Assembly: GCA_947591785.1 (NCBI GenBank)
Contig: CANQDK010000010.1
Span: forward strand, 1-40,697
DNA length: 40,697 nt
Reading direction: 5' to 3'
DNA from: an uncultured Clostridia bacterium
GTDB taxonomy: Bacteria; Bacillota; Clostridia; Christensenellales; UBA1242
Positions 24,685-32,729 of this stretch are shown one piece after another (within the stretch, counting starts at the first letter, position 1; each line of letters starts with the position of its first letter). Position numbers and translations under genes: made by a program. The notes below the pieces were generated by a model. It saw only the letters and a list, made by a program, of their open reading frames with translations. It had not been told where the DNA came from and made no database searches.

Positions 24685-26085
24685 ATGAATAAGACAAAAA
24701 TTATTTGTTCAATAGGGCCAACCAGTGCAAGTGTTAAAATACTTGAAAAAATGATTGATGCAGGAATGAATGTCGCCCGTTTTAATATGAGTCACGGAAC
24801 ACATGAAAGTCATAGACAACTTATTGATGCAGTTAAGCGTGCAAGAGAAAATAGAAACAAACCTGTTGCAATATTAATTGACACAAAAGGCCCTGAAATT
24901 CGTATTAAACAATTTGAGAACGGAAAAATTATGCTTAAAAGTGGTGACAAATTTACTCTAACCACAGAAGAAATTGTTGGAAATCAAGAAAAAGTAAGTG
25001 TCACCTATTCAAAACTGCCAAAAATTCTCACAAAAAATGCAAAAATTCTTCTAAATGATGGGAATATTCAACTTAAGGTTGAAAAAATTAAGGGTAAAGA
25101 AATTCTGTGCGTTGTTGAAAACGGAGGAGAACTTTCAAATAACAAAAGTATAAATCTCCCCGGCATCAAAACGGAAATGGAATATCTTTCTGAACAAGAC
25201 AAAAAAGATTTATCATTCGCAAAAGAAGTCAATGCTGATTATATTGCAATCTCCTTTGTAAACTGCATGGAAGATGTTATGGCAGTCAAAAACTATCTAA
25301 AAAAGATTAATTTTTCAACAAAAATTATTTCAAAAATTGAAAGCCAAGATGGTGTTGACAATTTTGAGCAAATCTTACGCGTGAGTGACGGAATTATGGT
25401 TGCTCGTGGAGATTTAGGCGTTGAAATAGATTTTGTGAAAATTCCAATATTACAAAAAGAATTTATAAAAAAATGTAATGACGTTGGAAAAATTGTTATA
25501 ACAGCAACACAAATGCTTGAAAGTATGATTTATTCCAAACGCCCAACAAGAGCAGAAATTTCAGATGTTGCAAATGCAATCTTTGACGGAACAACAGCCA
25601 TTATGCTTTCTGGAGAAACCGCTTCTGGTGCAAATCCAATTGAAAGTGTTGCAACAATGAGCAGAATTGCAATTGAAACTGAAAATTTTGCAAACAGCCA
25701 AACAGAAATTAGTGCAATACAAACACACAACACATCGAAAAGTCTTGGATATGCAACCTATGCCCTATCACAAACGCGAGGTGTTGAAGCCATTGTTGTA
25801 GTCACAAAAACAGGCACAACAGCCAAAAACATTTCTCGTTTCAGGCCAAAAGTTCCAATCATAGCCTGCACACCTGACAAAGTGACATATCACAAAATGA
25901 GCCTGCTATATGGTGTCTATCCAATCCTAGACGAAGAATATGACAAAATTGAAGATGTGAAAGAAAGTTCTATTCAAAAAGCAAAAAGCACAGGGCTTGT
26001 CAAAGATGGTGACAAAATAGTCCTTGTAAGTGGTGTTAAAGCAAAGAAAAGTGGCTCCAACAGTTTGATTATAAAAAGAATATAA
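24685..26085 (+). CDS. pyk: pyruvate kinase
   Basis: A 466-residue glycolytic enzyme that converts phosphoenolpyruvate and ADP to pyruvate and ATP. It begins TKIICSIGPTSASVKILEKMIDAGMNVARFNMSHG. The catalytic ISKIESQDGV (Lys about 217), the metal site MVARGDLGVE and ATQMLESM are all present. The C-terminal allosteric domain is of normal size. The extra PEP-utilising C-terminal domain found in many Bacillota pyruvate kinases is absent. It is a single plus-strand gene with a terminator shared with the convergent QmcA-like gene. Confidence 0.96.
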   Translation: MNKTKIICSIGPTSASVKILEKMIDAGMNVARFNMSHGTHESHRQLIDAVKRARENRNKPVAILIDTKGPEIRIKQFENGKIMLKSGDKFTLTTEEIVGNQEKVSVTYSKLPKILTKNAKILLNDGNIQLKVEKIKGKEILCVVENGGELSNNKSINLPGIKTEMEYLSEQDKKDLSFAKEVNADYIAISFVNCMEDVMAVKNYLKKINFSTKIISKIESQDGVDNFEQILRVSDGIMVARGDLGVEIDFVKIPILQKEFIKKCNDVGKIVITATQMLESMIYSKRPTRAEISDVANAIFDGTTAIMLSGETASGANPIESVATMSRIAIETENFANSQTEISAIQTHNTSKSLGYATYALSQTRGVEAIVVVTKTGTTAKNISRFRPKVPIIACTPDKVTYHKMSLLYGVYPILDEEYDKIEDVKESSIQKAKSTGLVKDGDKIVLVSGVKAKKSGSNSLIIKRI

Positions 26086-26295
26086 ATTAAATAACTTAAT
26101 TATAGAAAATTGATTTTGATTATAAAAATTTTAATAATCATTACTATATGATAATATATGATTAATAAAAAATTAAAACAAATCTAATTTTAATGAATCC
26201 AATGTATATGAATCTAACTTATGTTTTTAAAATCCTTTAAATTGAAATAATATATAATTTAAATTTTAAATCTTAATTGATTTATGTTTTAAATA

Positions 26296-26321
26296 AAAAC
26301 CAGCAAAATTATGCTGGTTTT
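26296..26321. terminator. bidirectional terminator between pyk and the SPFH gene
   Basis: AAAACCAGCA (26296-26305) pairs with TGCTGGTTTT (26312-26321) around a 6-base loop. A/T runs on both sides let it work both ways. It is 210 bases past the pyk stop and 12 bases past the stop of the convergent gene. The stretch 26086-26295 is otherwise AT-rich with nothing else visible. Confidence 0.85.
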
Positions 26322-26333
26322 CTTTAACATCAA

Positions 26334-27272
26334 TTAATCTTCACTCTTAGGTTTTTGTTTAGTATTCTTTTCACCCTTCACAACTTCTGTCATACTTGTT
26401 AAAAGCCCTGCGACATTTTGTATTTCACTTGGCACAATAATTTTTGTCGAGTTTCCATCAGCCAAAGTTTTCAATGCTTCAAAACCTTGCAAAGTTATAT
26501 AAGCAGGATTTGGATTTGCTTTGTTGATAAGTTCAATCGCCTTATTTTCACCCTCGGCTCTTGCAATTGTGGCTTCTTTGTCCGCTTCTGCCTGTAAAAT
26601 TTTTGTTTCTTTTTCAGCCTCAGCACGAAGAATTTGTGCTTGCTTTTCACCTTCAGCAACAAGAATGCTTGCTTTCTTCTCACCTTCAGCCTTTAAAATT
26701 TGCTCACGACGTTCACGTTCAGCACGCATTTGCTTTTCCATTGCTTCTTGAATATCCTTTGGAGGAAGAATATTTTTCAATTCAACACGGTTAATTTTTA
26801 TCCCCCAAGGATCTGTTGCTTCATCAAGAATAACACGCATTTTTGTGTTGACTGTATCACGAGAAGTCAAGGTTTCATCAAGTTCCAACTCACCAACAAT
26901 ATTACGCAAAGTTGTTGCAGTCAAATTTTCAATTGCACGAATAGGACTGTCAACACCATACGTGAAAAGTTTTGGATCAGTCACTTGGAAATATACAACT
27001 GTATCTATCTGCATTGTGACATTATCTTTTGTAATAACTGGTTGGGGTTTAAAATCAGCGACAATCTCCTTTAAAGAAATTGGCCTACTACATCTATCGA
27101 AGAAAGGAAGCACAAGGTGAACTCCTGTTTCAAGGGTTTTGTGATATTTTCCTAACCTTTCAACCACAACAGCAGTCGCCTGTCTAACAATTCTAAGTGA
27201 TGCACAAACAATAGCAAGAATCAAAACAGCAAGAACTCCAAAAACAATTCCAACAATAACAGATGAACTCAT
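26334..27272 (-). CDS. SPFH/stomatin-like protein (QmcA family)
   Basis: A 312-residue protein. An N-terminal membrane hairpin or helix (about 5-28) is followed by the band-7 domain: RQATAVVVERLGKYHKTLETGVHLVLPFFDR and the later ILPPKDIQEAMEKQMRAERERRE. An Ala/Glu-rich coiled coil with repeated AEGEKQA/AEAEK units follows. These proteins form large membrane-bound rings and organise membrane domains. They usually pair with an NfeD-like partner, and one lies immediately upstream here on the same strand. AAGGAGAG precedes the ATG. Confidence 0.9.
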   Translation of the reverse strand: MSSSVIVGIVFGVLAVLILAIVCASLRIVRQATAVVVERLGKYHKTLETGVHLVLPFFDRCSRPISLKEIVADFKPQPVITKDNVTMQIDTVVYFQVTDPKLFTYGVDSPIRAIENLTATTLRNIVGELELDETLTSRDTVNTKMRVILDEATDPWGIKINRVELKNILPPKDIQEAMEKQMRAERERREQILKAEGEKKASILVAEGEKQAQILRAEAEKETKILQAEADKEATIARAEGENKAIELINKANPNPAYITLQGFEALKTLADGNSTKIIVPSEIQNVAGLLTSMTEVVKGEKNTKQKPKSED

Positions 27273-27602
27273 AATTTCTCTCCTTTTTAAATAAAAACTT
27301 TATTTTTTGATTTAATGTTTTTAATTTATAGCTATTTTACACTGATAATTTTAAACGATTTATTCTTTAATTTTTAATTTAATTTCTCAAATTTAATTCT
27401 CAAAATCTTTAAATTTTTGTGATTTTAAAATTAATATCGTTTATCGTTTCTAATTTTTTATATTTATTTGTATTATCCTAATTATTAAAAATCAATTTAT
27501 TTTTATGTTTTCCATCAATTTTTTATTATTTTTTTAATTTTTTTATTAATTCTTAATATTTTTTTAATTTTTATCGCTTTTTAATTAAATATTATTATTT
27601 TT
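27273..27602. other. extremely AT-rich spacer inside the NfeD-SPFH pair
   Basis: About 330 bases of nearly pure A/T separate two genes that are usually adjacent. I see no open frame, clear hairpin or convincing promoter. A weak minus-strand TGTAAAAT near 27331-27338 may serve the SPFH gene. Confidence 0.5.
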
Positions 27603-28091
27603 TTATTTTTGTTTTGATTTCTTTTCTTGAACTACCTTATTTTTTGTTTCTACTGAATTTACTTTCTTAACTATAAGTTTATTTCCAGAAATCTTAACAA
27701 CTTGAACAATTTCATTTTTCTCAATTGTTTCTTGATTTTCAGCAATTGCACTCCAAATAACATCATTAATTTTTACACTTCCAATATTTTCAAAATCTGT
27801 GCGTTCAAGCATTTTAAATTTTTGTCCAATTATTACATCTAAATTTGTTTTACCATTAGAGTTTCTAAGCAAAAATTTTTTTGTGACACTTCTAAGTAGA
27901 AAAACAAGTAAAGACGAAATCAAAACAAAAATAATAATTTGAACCCACCACGCCACAGTTTTTGTTGCGGATAAAATAAATGGAATAATTGCTCCAAATG
28001 TAAACCAGATTGAAACGATTTCCATTGTTGCAAATTCAGCAATTGCCGTGACAACAATAACTGCCAACCAAATCCAAAACATGAAATCCAT
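27603..28091 (-). CDS. NfeD-like membrane protein
   Basis: A 162-residue short NfeD protein (YbbK type). Two to three membrane helices lie in residues 1-75 (FWIWLAVIVVTAIAEFATMEIVSIWF is characteristic). They are followed by a small OB-fold domain (about 85-145) with IGQKFKMLERTDFENIGSVKINDVIWSA. NfeD proteins partner SPFH proteins such as the one downstream. The start has GAGG upstream and a TTGACA/TATAAT promoter at 28115-28142. Confidence 0.87.
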   Translation of the reverse strand: MDFMFWIWLAVIVVTAIAEFATMEIVSIWFTFGAIIPFILSATKTVAWWVQIIIFVLISSLLVFLLRSVTKKFLLRNSNGKTNLDVIIGQKFKMLERTDFENIGSVKINDVIWSAIAENQETIEKNEIVQVVKISGNKLIVKKVNSVETKNKVVQEKKSKQK

Positions 28092-28114
28092 AATCCATAC
28101 CTCAATACTAATAA

Positions 28115-28142
28115 ATTATATCACTTAAAGTAATTTTGTCAA
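28115..28142 (-). promoter_or_regulatory. promoter of the NfeD-like gene
   Basis: On the minus strand TTGACA (28137-28142), 16 bases, TATAAT (28115-28120), with an extended TG. Confidence 0.7.
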
Positions 28143-28334
28143 ACTTTTTTAAAGATTTACCATAAAAATCTATAATAAAAATTTGTATAAATAAAATCTC
28201 AATATGATAATCTTTAAAATTTTATAAATATTTTCATTAATAGAAAAAACTTAAATAATTAGAAAAAAAATCAAAAAGAATTAAAAAACATTTAAATAAT
28301 TGCATAAAATTCATATTAAAATGGAAAATTTTGA

Positions 28335-29279
28335 TTATTTTTCTTTATTCCTAAACTTTTCAGTTTTCTCCATTCTCTTATTAAATTTTTCAATTGCTGA
28401 TAAAACTTTATACGATTTACTTGGAATTTCTTGTTCTTTTTTTGTTTTTTCAAGTGCATTTTTTAACCGATTTTCTTGCTCAACTTCTAAGAATTTTATC
28501 AATTTTTTATCAATAATTTTAACTTCTTTTTTTTCTCTGTCTGGAGCTATAAATTTCACAATTTTATTCTCTTTGTCCAAACTTATTCCAAGCTCATTGT
28601 CATCACCAAACAACTTCAAATAATAAAGTAAAATTCTTAAATCTTCATTTCCCATTCCTAAATTTTCAGTTCTGCTTTCAAAATAATCTTTCAAAAGGCA
28701 GTCCATATTCACATATTTTGGAAAAACAATTTCTCCTTTTTCATACTTTGGAGCGAAATACTTCTGTAAGACATAATAACTTTCATATTCATCGGCGAAT
28801 TTCAAATCGTGAATATCTTTAATTTGTGACCTTTCAAGTCTTTCTTTTTCTTGCCCACTTAGATGACGCCCTTCCTCCTTGTCTTTTAAAATTTTGACAA
28901 AATATGGCATCATAACTCTTCTTCTCTTTATCATTTCTTCACTATTAGAATAAGCAAGATATGTATCATAAAGATTTATATATTTTATAAAATCCGCTTC
29001 AATTTTTGAAACTTCTTTAATAGCCAGTATACAGCCAGACACATTTGATTTAACTCTTGAATAAGTTAATAAAATTTTTTCTGCTGACTTAATATCTTTT
29101 GCATAAACAGGGAACAAAATTGGAATGTAATATCCAACACCTGCATAACCACACATTACCACAGATGCATAGAATTTATTTTCCTCACTATTTGGCGAAA
29201 TAACGTCTTCTTCTAAAACATTCCCTCTAGAAGAAATTATTTTATTGTTTAGCACATTTGATTTATTATGTATTCCCAT
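28335..29279 (-). CDS. hypothetical protein, probably leaderless mRNA
   Basis: A 314-residue protein that I do not recognise. The middle N-terminal part (about 35-60) has a weakly hydrophobic, Gly/Tyr-rich stretch, MCGYAGVGYYIPILFPVYAK. The rest is charged and helical, ending in a very basic tail (KFNKRMEKTEKFRNKEK). No enzyme motif is seen. There is no ribosome site. The promoter TTGAAT-17-TAATAT places the transcript start at or next to the ATG at 29279-29277. It stands alone between AT-rich regions. In expression mode it resembles the unknown gene at 3349, though the proteins are not obviously related. Confidence 0.75.
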   Translation of the reverse strand: MGIHNKSNVLNNKIISSRGNVLEEDVISPNSEENKFYASVVMCGYAGVGYYIPILFPVYAKDIKSAEKILLTYSRVKSNVSGCILAIKEVSKIEADFIKYINLYDTYLAYSNSEEMIKRRRVMMPYFVKILKDKEEGRHLSGQEKERLERSQIKDIHDLKFADEYESYYVLQKYFAPKYEKGEIVFPKYVNMDCLLKDYFESRTENLGMGNEDLRILLYYLKLFGDDNELGISLDKENKIVKFIAPDREKKEVKIIDKKLIKFLEVEQENRLKNALEKTKKEQEIPSKSYKVLSAIEKFNKRMEKTEKFRNKEK

Positions 29280-29285
29280 GTAAAT

Positions 29286-29314
29286 ATATTATCATAAAAT
29301 AAAAATAAATTCAA
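29286..29314 (-). promoter_or_regulatory. promoter predicting a leaderless mRNA
   Basis: On the minus strand TTGAAT (29309-29314), 17 bases, TAATAT (29286-29291). The ATG is 6 bases past the -10. Confidence 0.55.
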
Positions 29315-29401
29315 TACAGTTTGAACAAATTTTATTAATTTTAATATAGAATTGTTATATCTAAATATAATCAAATTTAAATAATAAAACTTATTTAATT
29401 G

Positions 29402-29431
29402 TTGACAAGAAAAATTATAATATGTTATAAT
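29402..29431 (+). promoter_or_regulatory. strong promoter of a tRNA-Thr transcript
   Basis: TTGACA (29402-29407), 18 bases, TATAAT (29426-29431) with an extended TG at 29423-29424. It lies about 170 bases before tRNA-Thr; a decayed tRNA-like stretch sits between. Confidence 0.75.
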
Positions 29432-29519
29432 AAATCGCAAAAATCTTTTAAACATACTTTGTTTATTGGATTCTATATTATCACCGAGAAACCAAAATAG
29501 ATTCAAGCATAAAATTTTG

Positions 29520-29590
29520 TTAATGTAGCACAGTCGTTAATGCATCGCTTTGATAAGACAAATTTGAAATTATGCAAATCTCAAAAGAAA
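29520..29590 (+). pseudogene. decayed tRNA-like stretch (possibly tRNA-Ile)
   Basis: The sequence TGTAGCACAGTCG...GCATCGCTTTGATAAG (about 29524-29557) mirrors the D-arm and anticodon arm of a tRNA with a GAT-like loop. The D-stem is reduced to GCA/TGC. The anticodon stem does not close and no proper T-arm or acceptor stem remains. It lies between a strong promoter and an intact tRNA gene, as expected for a lost member of a tRNA operon. A chance resemblance is possible. Confidence 0.35.
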
Positions 29591-29607
29591 CTAAAAATCT
29601 CAAATTT

Positions 29608-29682
29608 GCTGGTGTGGCTTAGTGGGAAAGCGCGGCCTTGGTAAGGCCGAGAGAGCGGGTCCGATCCCCGCCACCAGCTCCA
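29608..29682 (+). tRNA. tRNA-Thr (anticodon GGT) with unusual T-loop
   Basis: A 75-base gene with encoded CCA. The acceptor stem is GCTGGTG, and the anticodon loop TTGGTAA sits on a CGGCC/GGCCG stem. The T-stem GCGGG/CCCGC is perfect, but the loop reads TCCGATC, so position 55, nearly always U (pseudouridine), is C. All other conserved bases look normal. Confidence 0.92.
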
Positions 29683-29722
29683 TATAAAATGAGTAAAAGT
29701 CCTAATTGAGGAAATTGAAGCA

Positions 29723-30511
29723 ATGATAAACAAATACAAATCAATAATTGAAAGCAAATATAACGAATATGATGAAGATGTTAGATTTGATAGGATGTCG
29801 CAAAAATTTGAATATCTTACTACTATGCGTTATATTCAAAAATACGCAAAAAAAGGATGTAAGATATTAGAAATTGGTGCAGGAACAGGACGCTATTCAA
29901 TTGCCCTTGCCAAAATGGGCTATAAAGTGACAGCTGTTGAACTTGTGGAGAAAAATTTGCAAGTTTTACAAAAAAATGCCAAAGGTGTTGACAACCTTGT
30001 TAGCATGCAAGGAGATTGTTTAGATTTGTCTATGCTCAAAGACAATACTTTTGATATTGTTTTGTGCTTAGGGCCAATGTATCATTTATTCAACAAAAAA
30101 GATAAAAATCGTGCAATTGCAGAGAGCATACGCGTATGCAAACCAGAAGGTGTTTTGATGTTTGCGTATTTGTCGCATGCCTCTATTGTTTGGGGATATG
30201 GAGTTAGAAAAGGCAATTTGTCGGCACTTGCGTATGGTATAAACAAAGACGGCAGCATTAAGGATATCCCAGAAGAAATCTTTAATTCTTTCTATACAGA
30301 GGATTTTGCAAAGCAGTTTGAAAAAACTAACACAAAATTTTTAAAGCAAGTTGCAACTGATGGGCTTGCACCAACAATGAGAGAGTATATTGATGAAAAA
30401 ATGAGCGAAAAAGATTACAATCTGTTGTTAAATTGGCATTTTGCAACCTGTGAAAGAGTGGATCAACTTGGTTATAGTTCGCATTTGCTCTATATATGCA
30501 AAAAACTTTAA
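29723..30511 (+). CDS. class I SAM-dependent methyltransferase
   Basis: A 262-residue protein. The SAM-binding motif ILEIGAGTGRYSIALAKMGYKVTAVELVEKNL (about 48-79) is followed by GDCLDLSML and FDIVLCLGPMYHLF, the acidic and post-II motifs. The family is the broad Methyltransf_11/25 group; the substrate cannot be told. GAGG lies 11 bases before the ATG. It starts 40 bases after tRNA-Thr with no terminator between, so it may be read from the tRNA promoter. A strong terminator follows (30587-30614). Confidence 0.88.
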   Translation: MINKYKSIIESKYNEYDEDVRFDRMSQKFEYLTTMRYIQKYAKKGCKILEIGAGTGRYSIALAKMGYKVTAVELVEKNLQVLQKNAKGVDNLVSMQGDCLDLSMLKDNTFDIVLCLGPMYHLFNKKDKNRAIAESIRVCKPEGVLMFAYLSHASIVWGYGVRKGNLSALAYGINKDGSIKDIPEEIFNSFYTEDFAKQFEKTNTKFLKQVATDGLAPTMREYIDEKMSEKDYNLLLNWHFATCERVDQLGYSSHLLYICKKL

Positions 30512-30586
30512 TTTTCACGAAATCAAATAGTCTTCACAAAACATCTGTGGTGGTGACACTAGACTTTACAAAACATCTTCATAAAA

Positions 30587-30614
30587 AAATCTTGCTTAGT
30601 TAAGTAAGATTTTC
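30587..30614 (+). terminator. terminator of the methyltransferase gene
   Basis: AAATCTTGCTTA (30587-30598) pairs with TAAGTAAGATTT (30601-30612), with one G-U pair, followed by TTCTTTATTT. Just before it, a 15-base near-repeat CTTYACAAAACATCT occurs at 30532 and 30564. Confidence 0.75.
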
Positions 30615-30655
30615 TTTATTTACAAAGAACAATGGCAAATGATAAACCATTGTTA

Positions 30656-31432
30656 TTATTTATCAAAGTCTTTTATTATTTCAAGCAACTTTTCGTCTAA
30701 AAACCTTAAAGTCTCTTCTTTTATCTTTTGTGGCACACCATAATATGCACCTGCTATTGCCCCGCATATTGCACCCGTGGTATCGCAATCACCACCAATA
30801 GACACAACATTTCTTATAGCATCTTCAAAGTCATTTGAAATCAAAAAACAATAGATGGCTTGTGGCACTGTGTTTTGGCAAGAAAGGTCATATTTGTAGT
30901 TTTGTTTTAAGTTGTCATAGTCAAAGTTTAAGTCATAATAGTTTTGCTCAATAAACTCCTTTATCTCTTGCTTAGACTTTTTGTTTAAAGCGAGCCACAC
31001 AGCCACAGCGGTAGCCTCGGCACCCTTTAATCCCTCTGGGTGATTGTGAGTAATCTTTGTTACCTCATTACTTAAAAACTTAACTTCTTCCAAATCACGA
31101 GCAAAGTAAGCCACAGGACTAACCCTCATAGCAGAGCCATTACCATATGAATTGTATGGCTTTGGCTCTTTATTTCCAAGCCACAAAAAGAAATTACCGC
31201 CATAGCCTGCTTTCCAAAACATTTGGCCATATTTTTGCATATTTTCAATGGCTTTTTGAGAAAGCTTTGTATAATCTCCATTACACTCTTTTAAAGCCTT
31301 ATACACAGCAATGGTCATAACCGTGTCGTCAGTGAAACGACAGCCCTCTGAAAAAAGAGGAAAGTCTTTTGTTTTAATGTTATGAAACTCATATTTTGAG
31401 CCAACTATATCTCCAACAATAGCTCCTATCAT
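30656..31432 (-). CDS. ADP-ribosylglycohydrolase (DraG-like)
   Basis: A 258-residue protein. The metal-binding motifs of the family are present: MIGAIVGDIVGS at the N terminus, FTDDTVMT (about 33-40), and GGDCDTTGAICGAIAGAYYG (about 213-232). These enzymes remove ADP-ribose from proteins or other acceptors with two Mg2+ ions. No partner ADP-ribosyltransferase is seen in this window. GAGG precedes the ATG. An imperfect hairpin AACAATGG/CCATTGTT lies just past the stop and may act as terminator. Confidence 0.92.
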   Translation of the reverse strand: MIGAIVGDIVGSKYEFHNIKTKDFPLFSEGCRFTDDTVMTIAVYKALKECNGDYTKLSQKAIENMQKYGQMFWKAGYGGNFFLWLGNKEPKPYNSYGNGSAMRVSPVAYFARDLEEVKFLSNEVTKITHNHPEGLKGAEATAVAVWLALNKKSKQEIKEFIEQNYYDLNFDYDNLKQNYKYDLSCQNTVPQAIYCFLISNDFEDAIRNVVSIGGDCDTTGAICGAIAGAYYGVPQKIKEETLRFLDEKLLEIIKDFDK

Positions 31433-31507
31433 TTTAACCTCTTACTGCAATTAACCACAAACATTTTTTATGCAAATCTTAATTACCATTTTGTTATTTG
31501 AGAGTCC

Positions 31508-32224
31508 TTAAAAATTCTTAATATGTCTAACTTCAATGCTTGGGATTGTTATCTCATGTGGCATATCAAAAACATATTTGATTGTTTTTGCCACTTCATC
31601 TGGCGAAAGACCCAATTTCATTATTTCTTGTGGAAGTTCGTCGTTTGCTCGAATATAAAAGTTTGTTTTAATGAGTCCTGGACAAACATCAGTGATTTTT
31701 ACATTATGTTTTGCCAAATCTCTTTGAATTGCTTTGCGATAATAATATCCGCCATGCTTTGAGGCATTATAAACAGGACAAAATTCTTCCGTTTCCACAC
31801 CGCTTTGTGAATTGACATTGATTATTTGTCCTTTTTTGTTTTTTATTAAAAAAGGTGCAAAAGTTGTAATCATAGCAATTGTCCCAAAAGTGTTTGTATC
31901 AAGCAAATCTTTAATTCTTTCAAGATTGTTTATTTCGGCAAAATGTTTGTCATTTAGTTGTGAAATTTCGCCTTTTGTCCAAACGCCCGCACAATTGATG
32001 ATTGTGTCAAGTTTAGAAAAGTTTTTCTCAACATAAGCCTTTAATTCCCTGATTTTGTCAATGTTTGTTACATCACAAACAAAATATTCTGCATTCAAAT
32101 TCTGTGCAGTTTTCTTTAAGTTCTTTTCATCTCTGTCAACAAGCAAAAGTTTTTCGTTCTTCAACAATTTTGCAGTTGCTTTTCCAACACCATCACCAGC
32201 ACCTGTAATTAAAACATATCTCAT
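31508..32224 (-). CDS. short-chain dehydrogenase/reductase
   Basis: A 238-residue NAD(P)-dependent oxidoreductase. The cofactor motif TGAGDGVGK (7-15), INCAGVW (about 76-82), a catalytic Ser in NVNSQSG, and YNASKHGG (Tyr and Lys of the active site) are all present. An Asp after the second strand (LLLVDRDEK) suggests a preference for NAD. The substrate is unknown. Its ATG overlaps the stop of the deaminase gene (ATGA), so the two are coupled. Confidence 0.88.
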   Translation of the reverse strand: MRYVLITGAGDGVGKATAKLLKNEKLLLVDRDEKNLKKTAQNLNAEYFVCDVTNIDKIRELKAYVEKNFSKLDTIINCAGVWTKGEISQLNDKHFAEINNLERIKDLLDTNTFGTIAMITTFAPFLIKNKKGQIINVNSQSGVETEEFCPVYNASKHGGYYYRKAIQRDLAKHNVKITDVCPGLIKTNFYIRANDELPQEIMKLGLSPDEVAKTIKYVFDMPHEITIPSIEVRHIKNF

Positions 32225-32664
32225 TTTTTTACTCCTTTTAAAACTTCAACCGCTTCCTTACGCATTATGTTGTGAATTTCAATTTTCCTATTTTTTGTTG
32301 CCTTGGCAATCGTTTCACAACTGATAAGCACCTCAGGACAATAATACTTGTCACTATCTTCAAGTTTTGCACCATAATAAAGTTTATCAAATTCTTCATA
32401 CAAAATTGCACCCATGCACATTGGACATGGCTCGGTTGACACATACATTGTCGCACCTTTTAATTCCCCATATAAATTGTTGTTCTTAAGGGCATCTTGG
32501 ATTGCAACAAATTCCGCATGCGTGTAACACCCATTCAAGTTCACTTTCGGGCTATCACTTCGCCCAATAATCTTCCCCCCCCGATTTACAACAATCGCAC
32601 CATAAGGATATTTTGCAGTCTTAGAAATGTCTATTGCAATTTGCATATATTCTCTGTCTGTCAT
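32221..32664 (-). CDS. nucleoside/guanine deaminase-like zinc enzyme
   Basis: A 147-residue cytidine-deaminase-fold protein. The zinc site is HAEF (with the catalytic Glu, about 50-53) plus STEPCPMCMG. The residues LYYGAKLEDSDKYYC after the site resemble guanine deaminase more than tRNA adenosine deaminase, but the target is not certain. A run of eight G encodes RGGK near residue 30; the frame is intact with eight. AAGGAG precedes the ATG. Its stop overlaps the start of the SDR gene. Confidence 0.85.
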   Translation of the reverse strand: MTDREYMQIAIDISKTAKYPYGAIVVNRGGKIIGRSDSPKVNLNGCYTHAEFVAIQDALKNNNLYGELKGATMYVSTEPCPMCMGAILYEEFDKLYYGAKLEDSDKYYCPEVLISCETIAKATKNRKIEIHNIMRKEAVEVLKGVKK

Positions 32665-32685
32665 TGAAAACTCCTTTTCTTCGTC

Positions 32686-32726
32686 ATAAAAACAGAATTA
32701 AAAATATTGGATGTTTTTATTCTGTT
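32686..32726 (-). terminator. terminator of the metallo-hydrolase gene
   Basis: On the minus strand AACAGAAT (32726-32719) pairs with ATTCTGTT (32698-32691), extended by A/T pairs inside, and TTTTTATG follows. It lies just past the stop at 32730. Confidence 0.6.
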
Positions 32727-32729
32727 ATA

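Noticed and set aside
29249..29506. 85-residue minus-strand frame upstream of the unknown gene
   Set aside because: It lies across the promoters at 29286-29314 and 29402-29431, is Phe/Asn/Ile-rich as expected for AT-rich DNA, and has no ribosome site.
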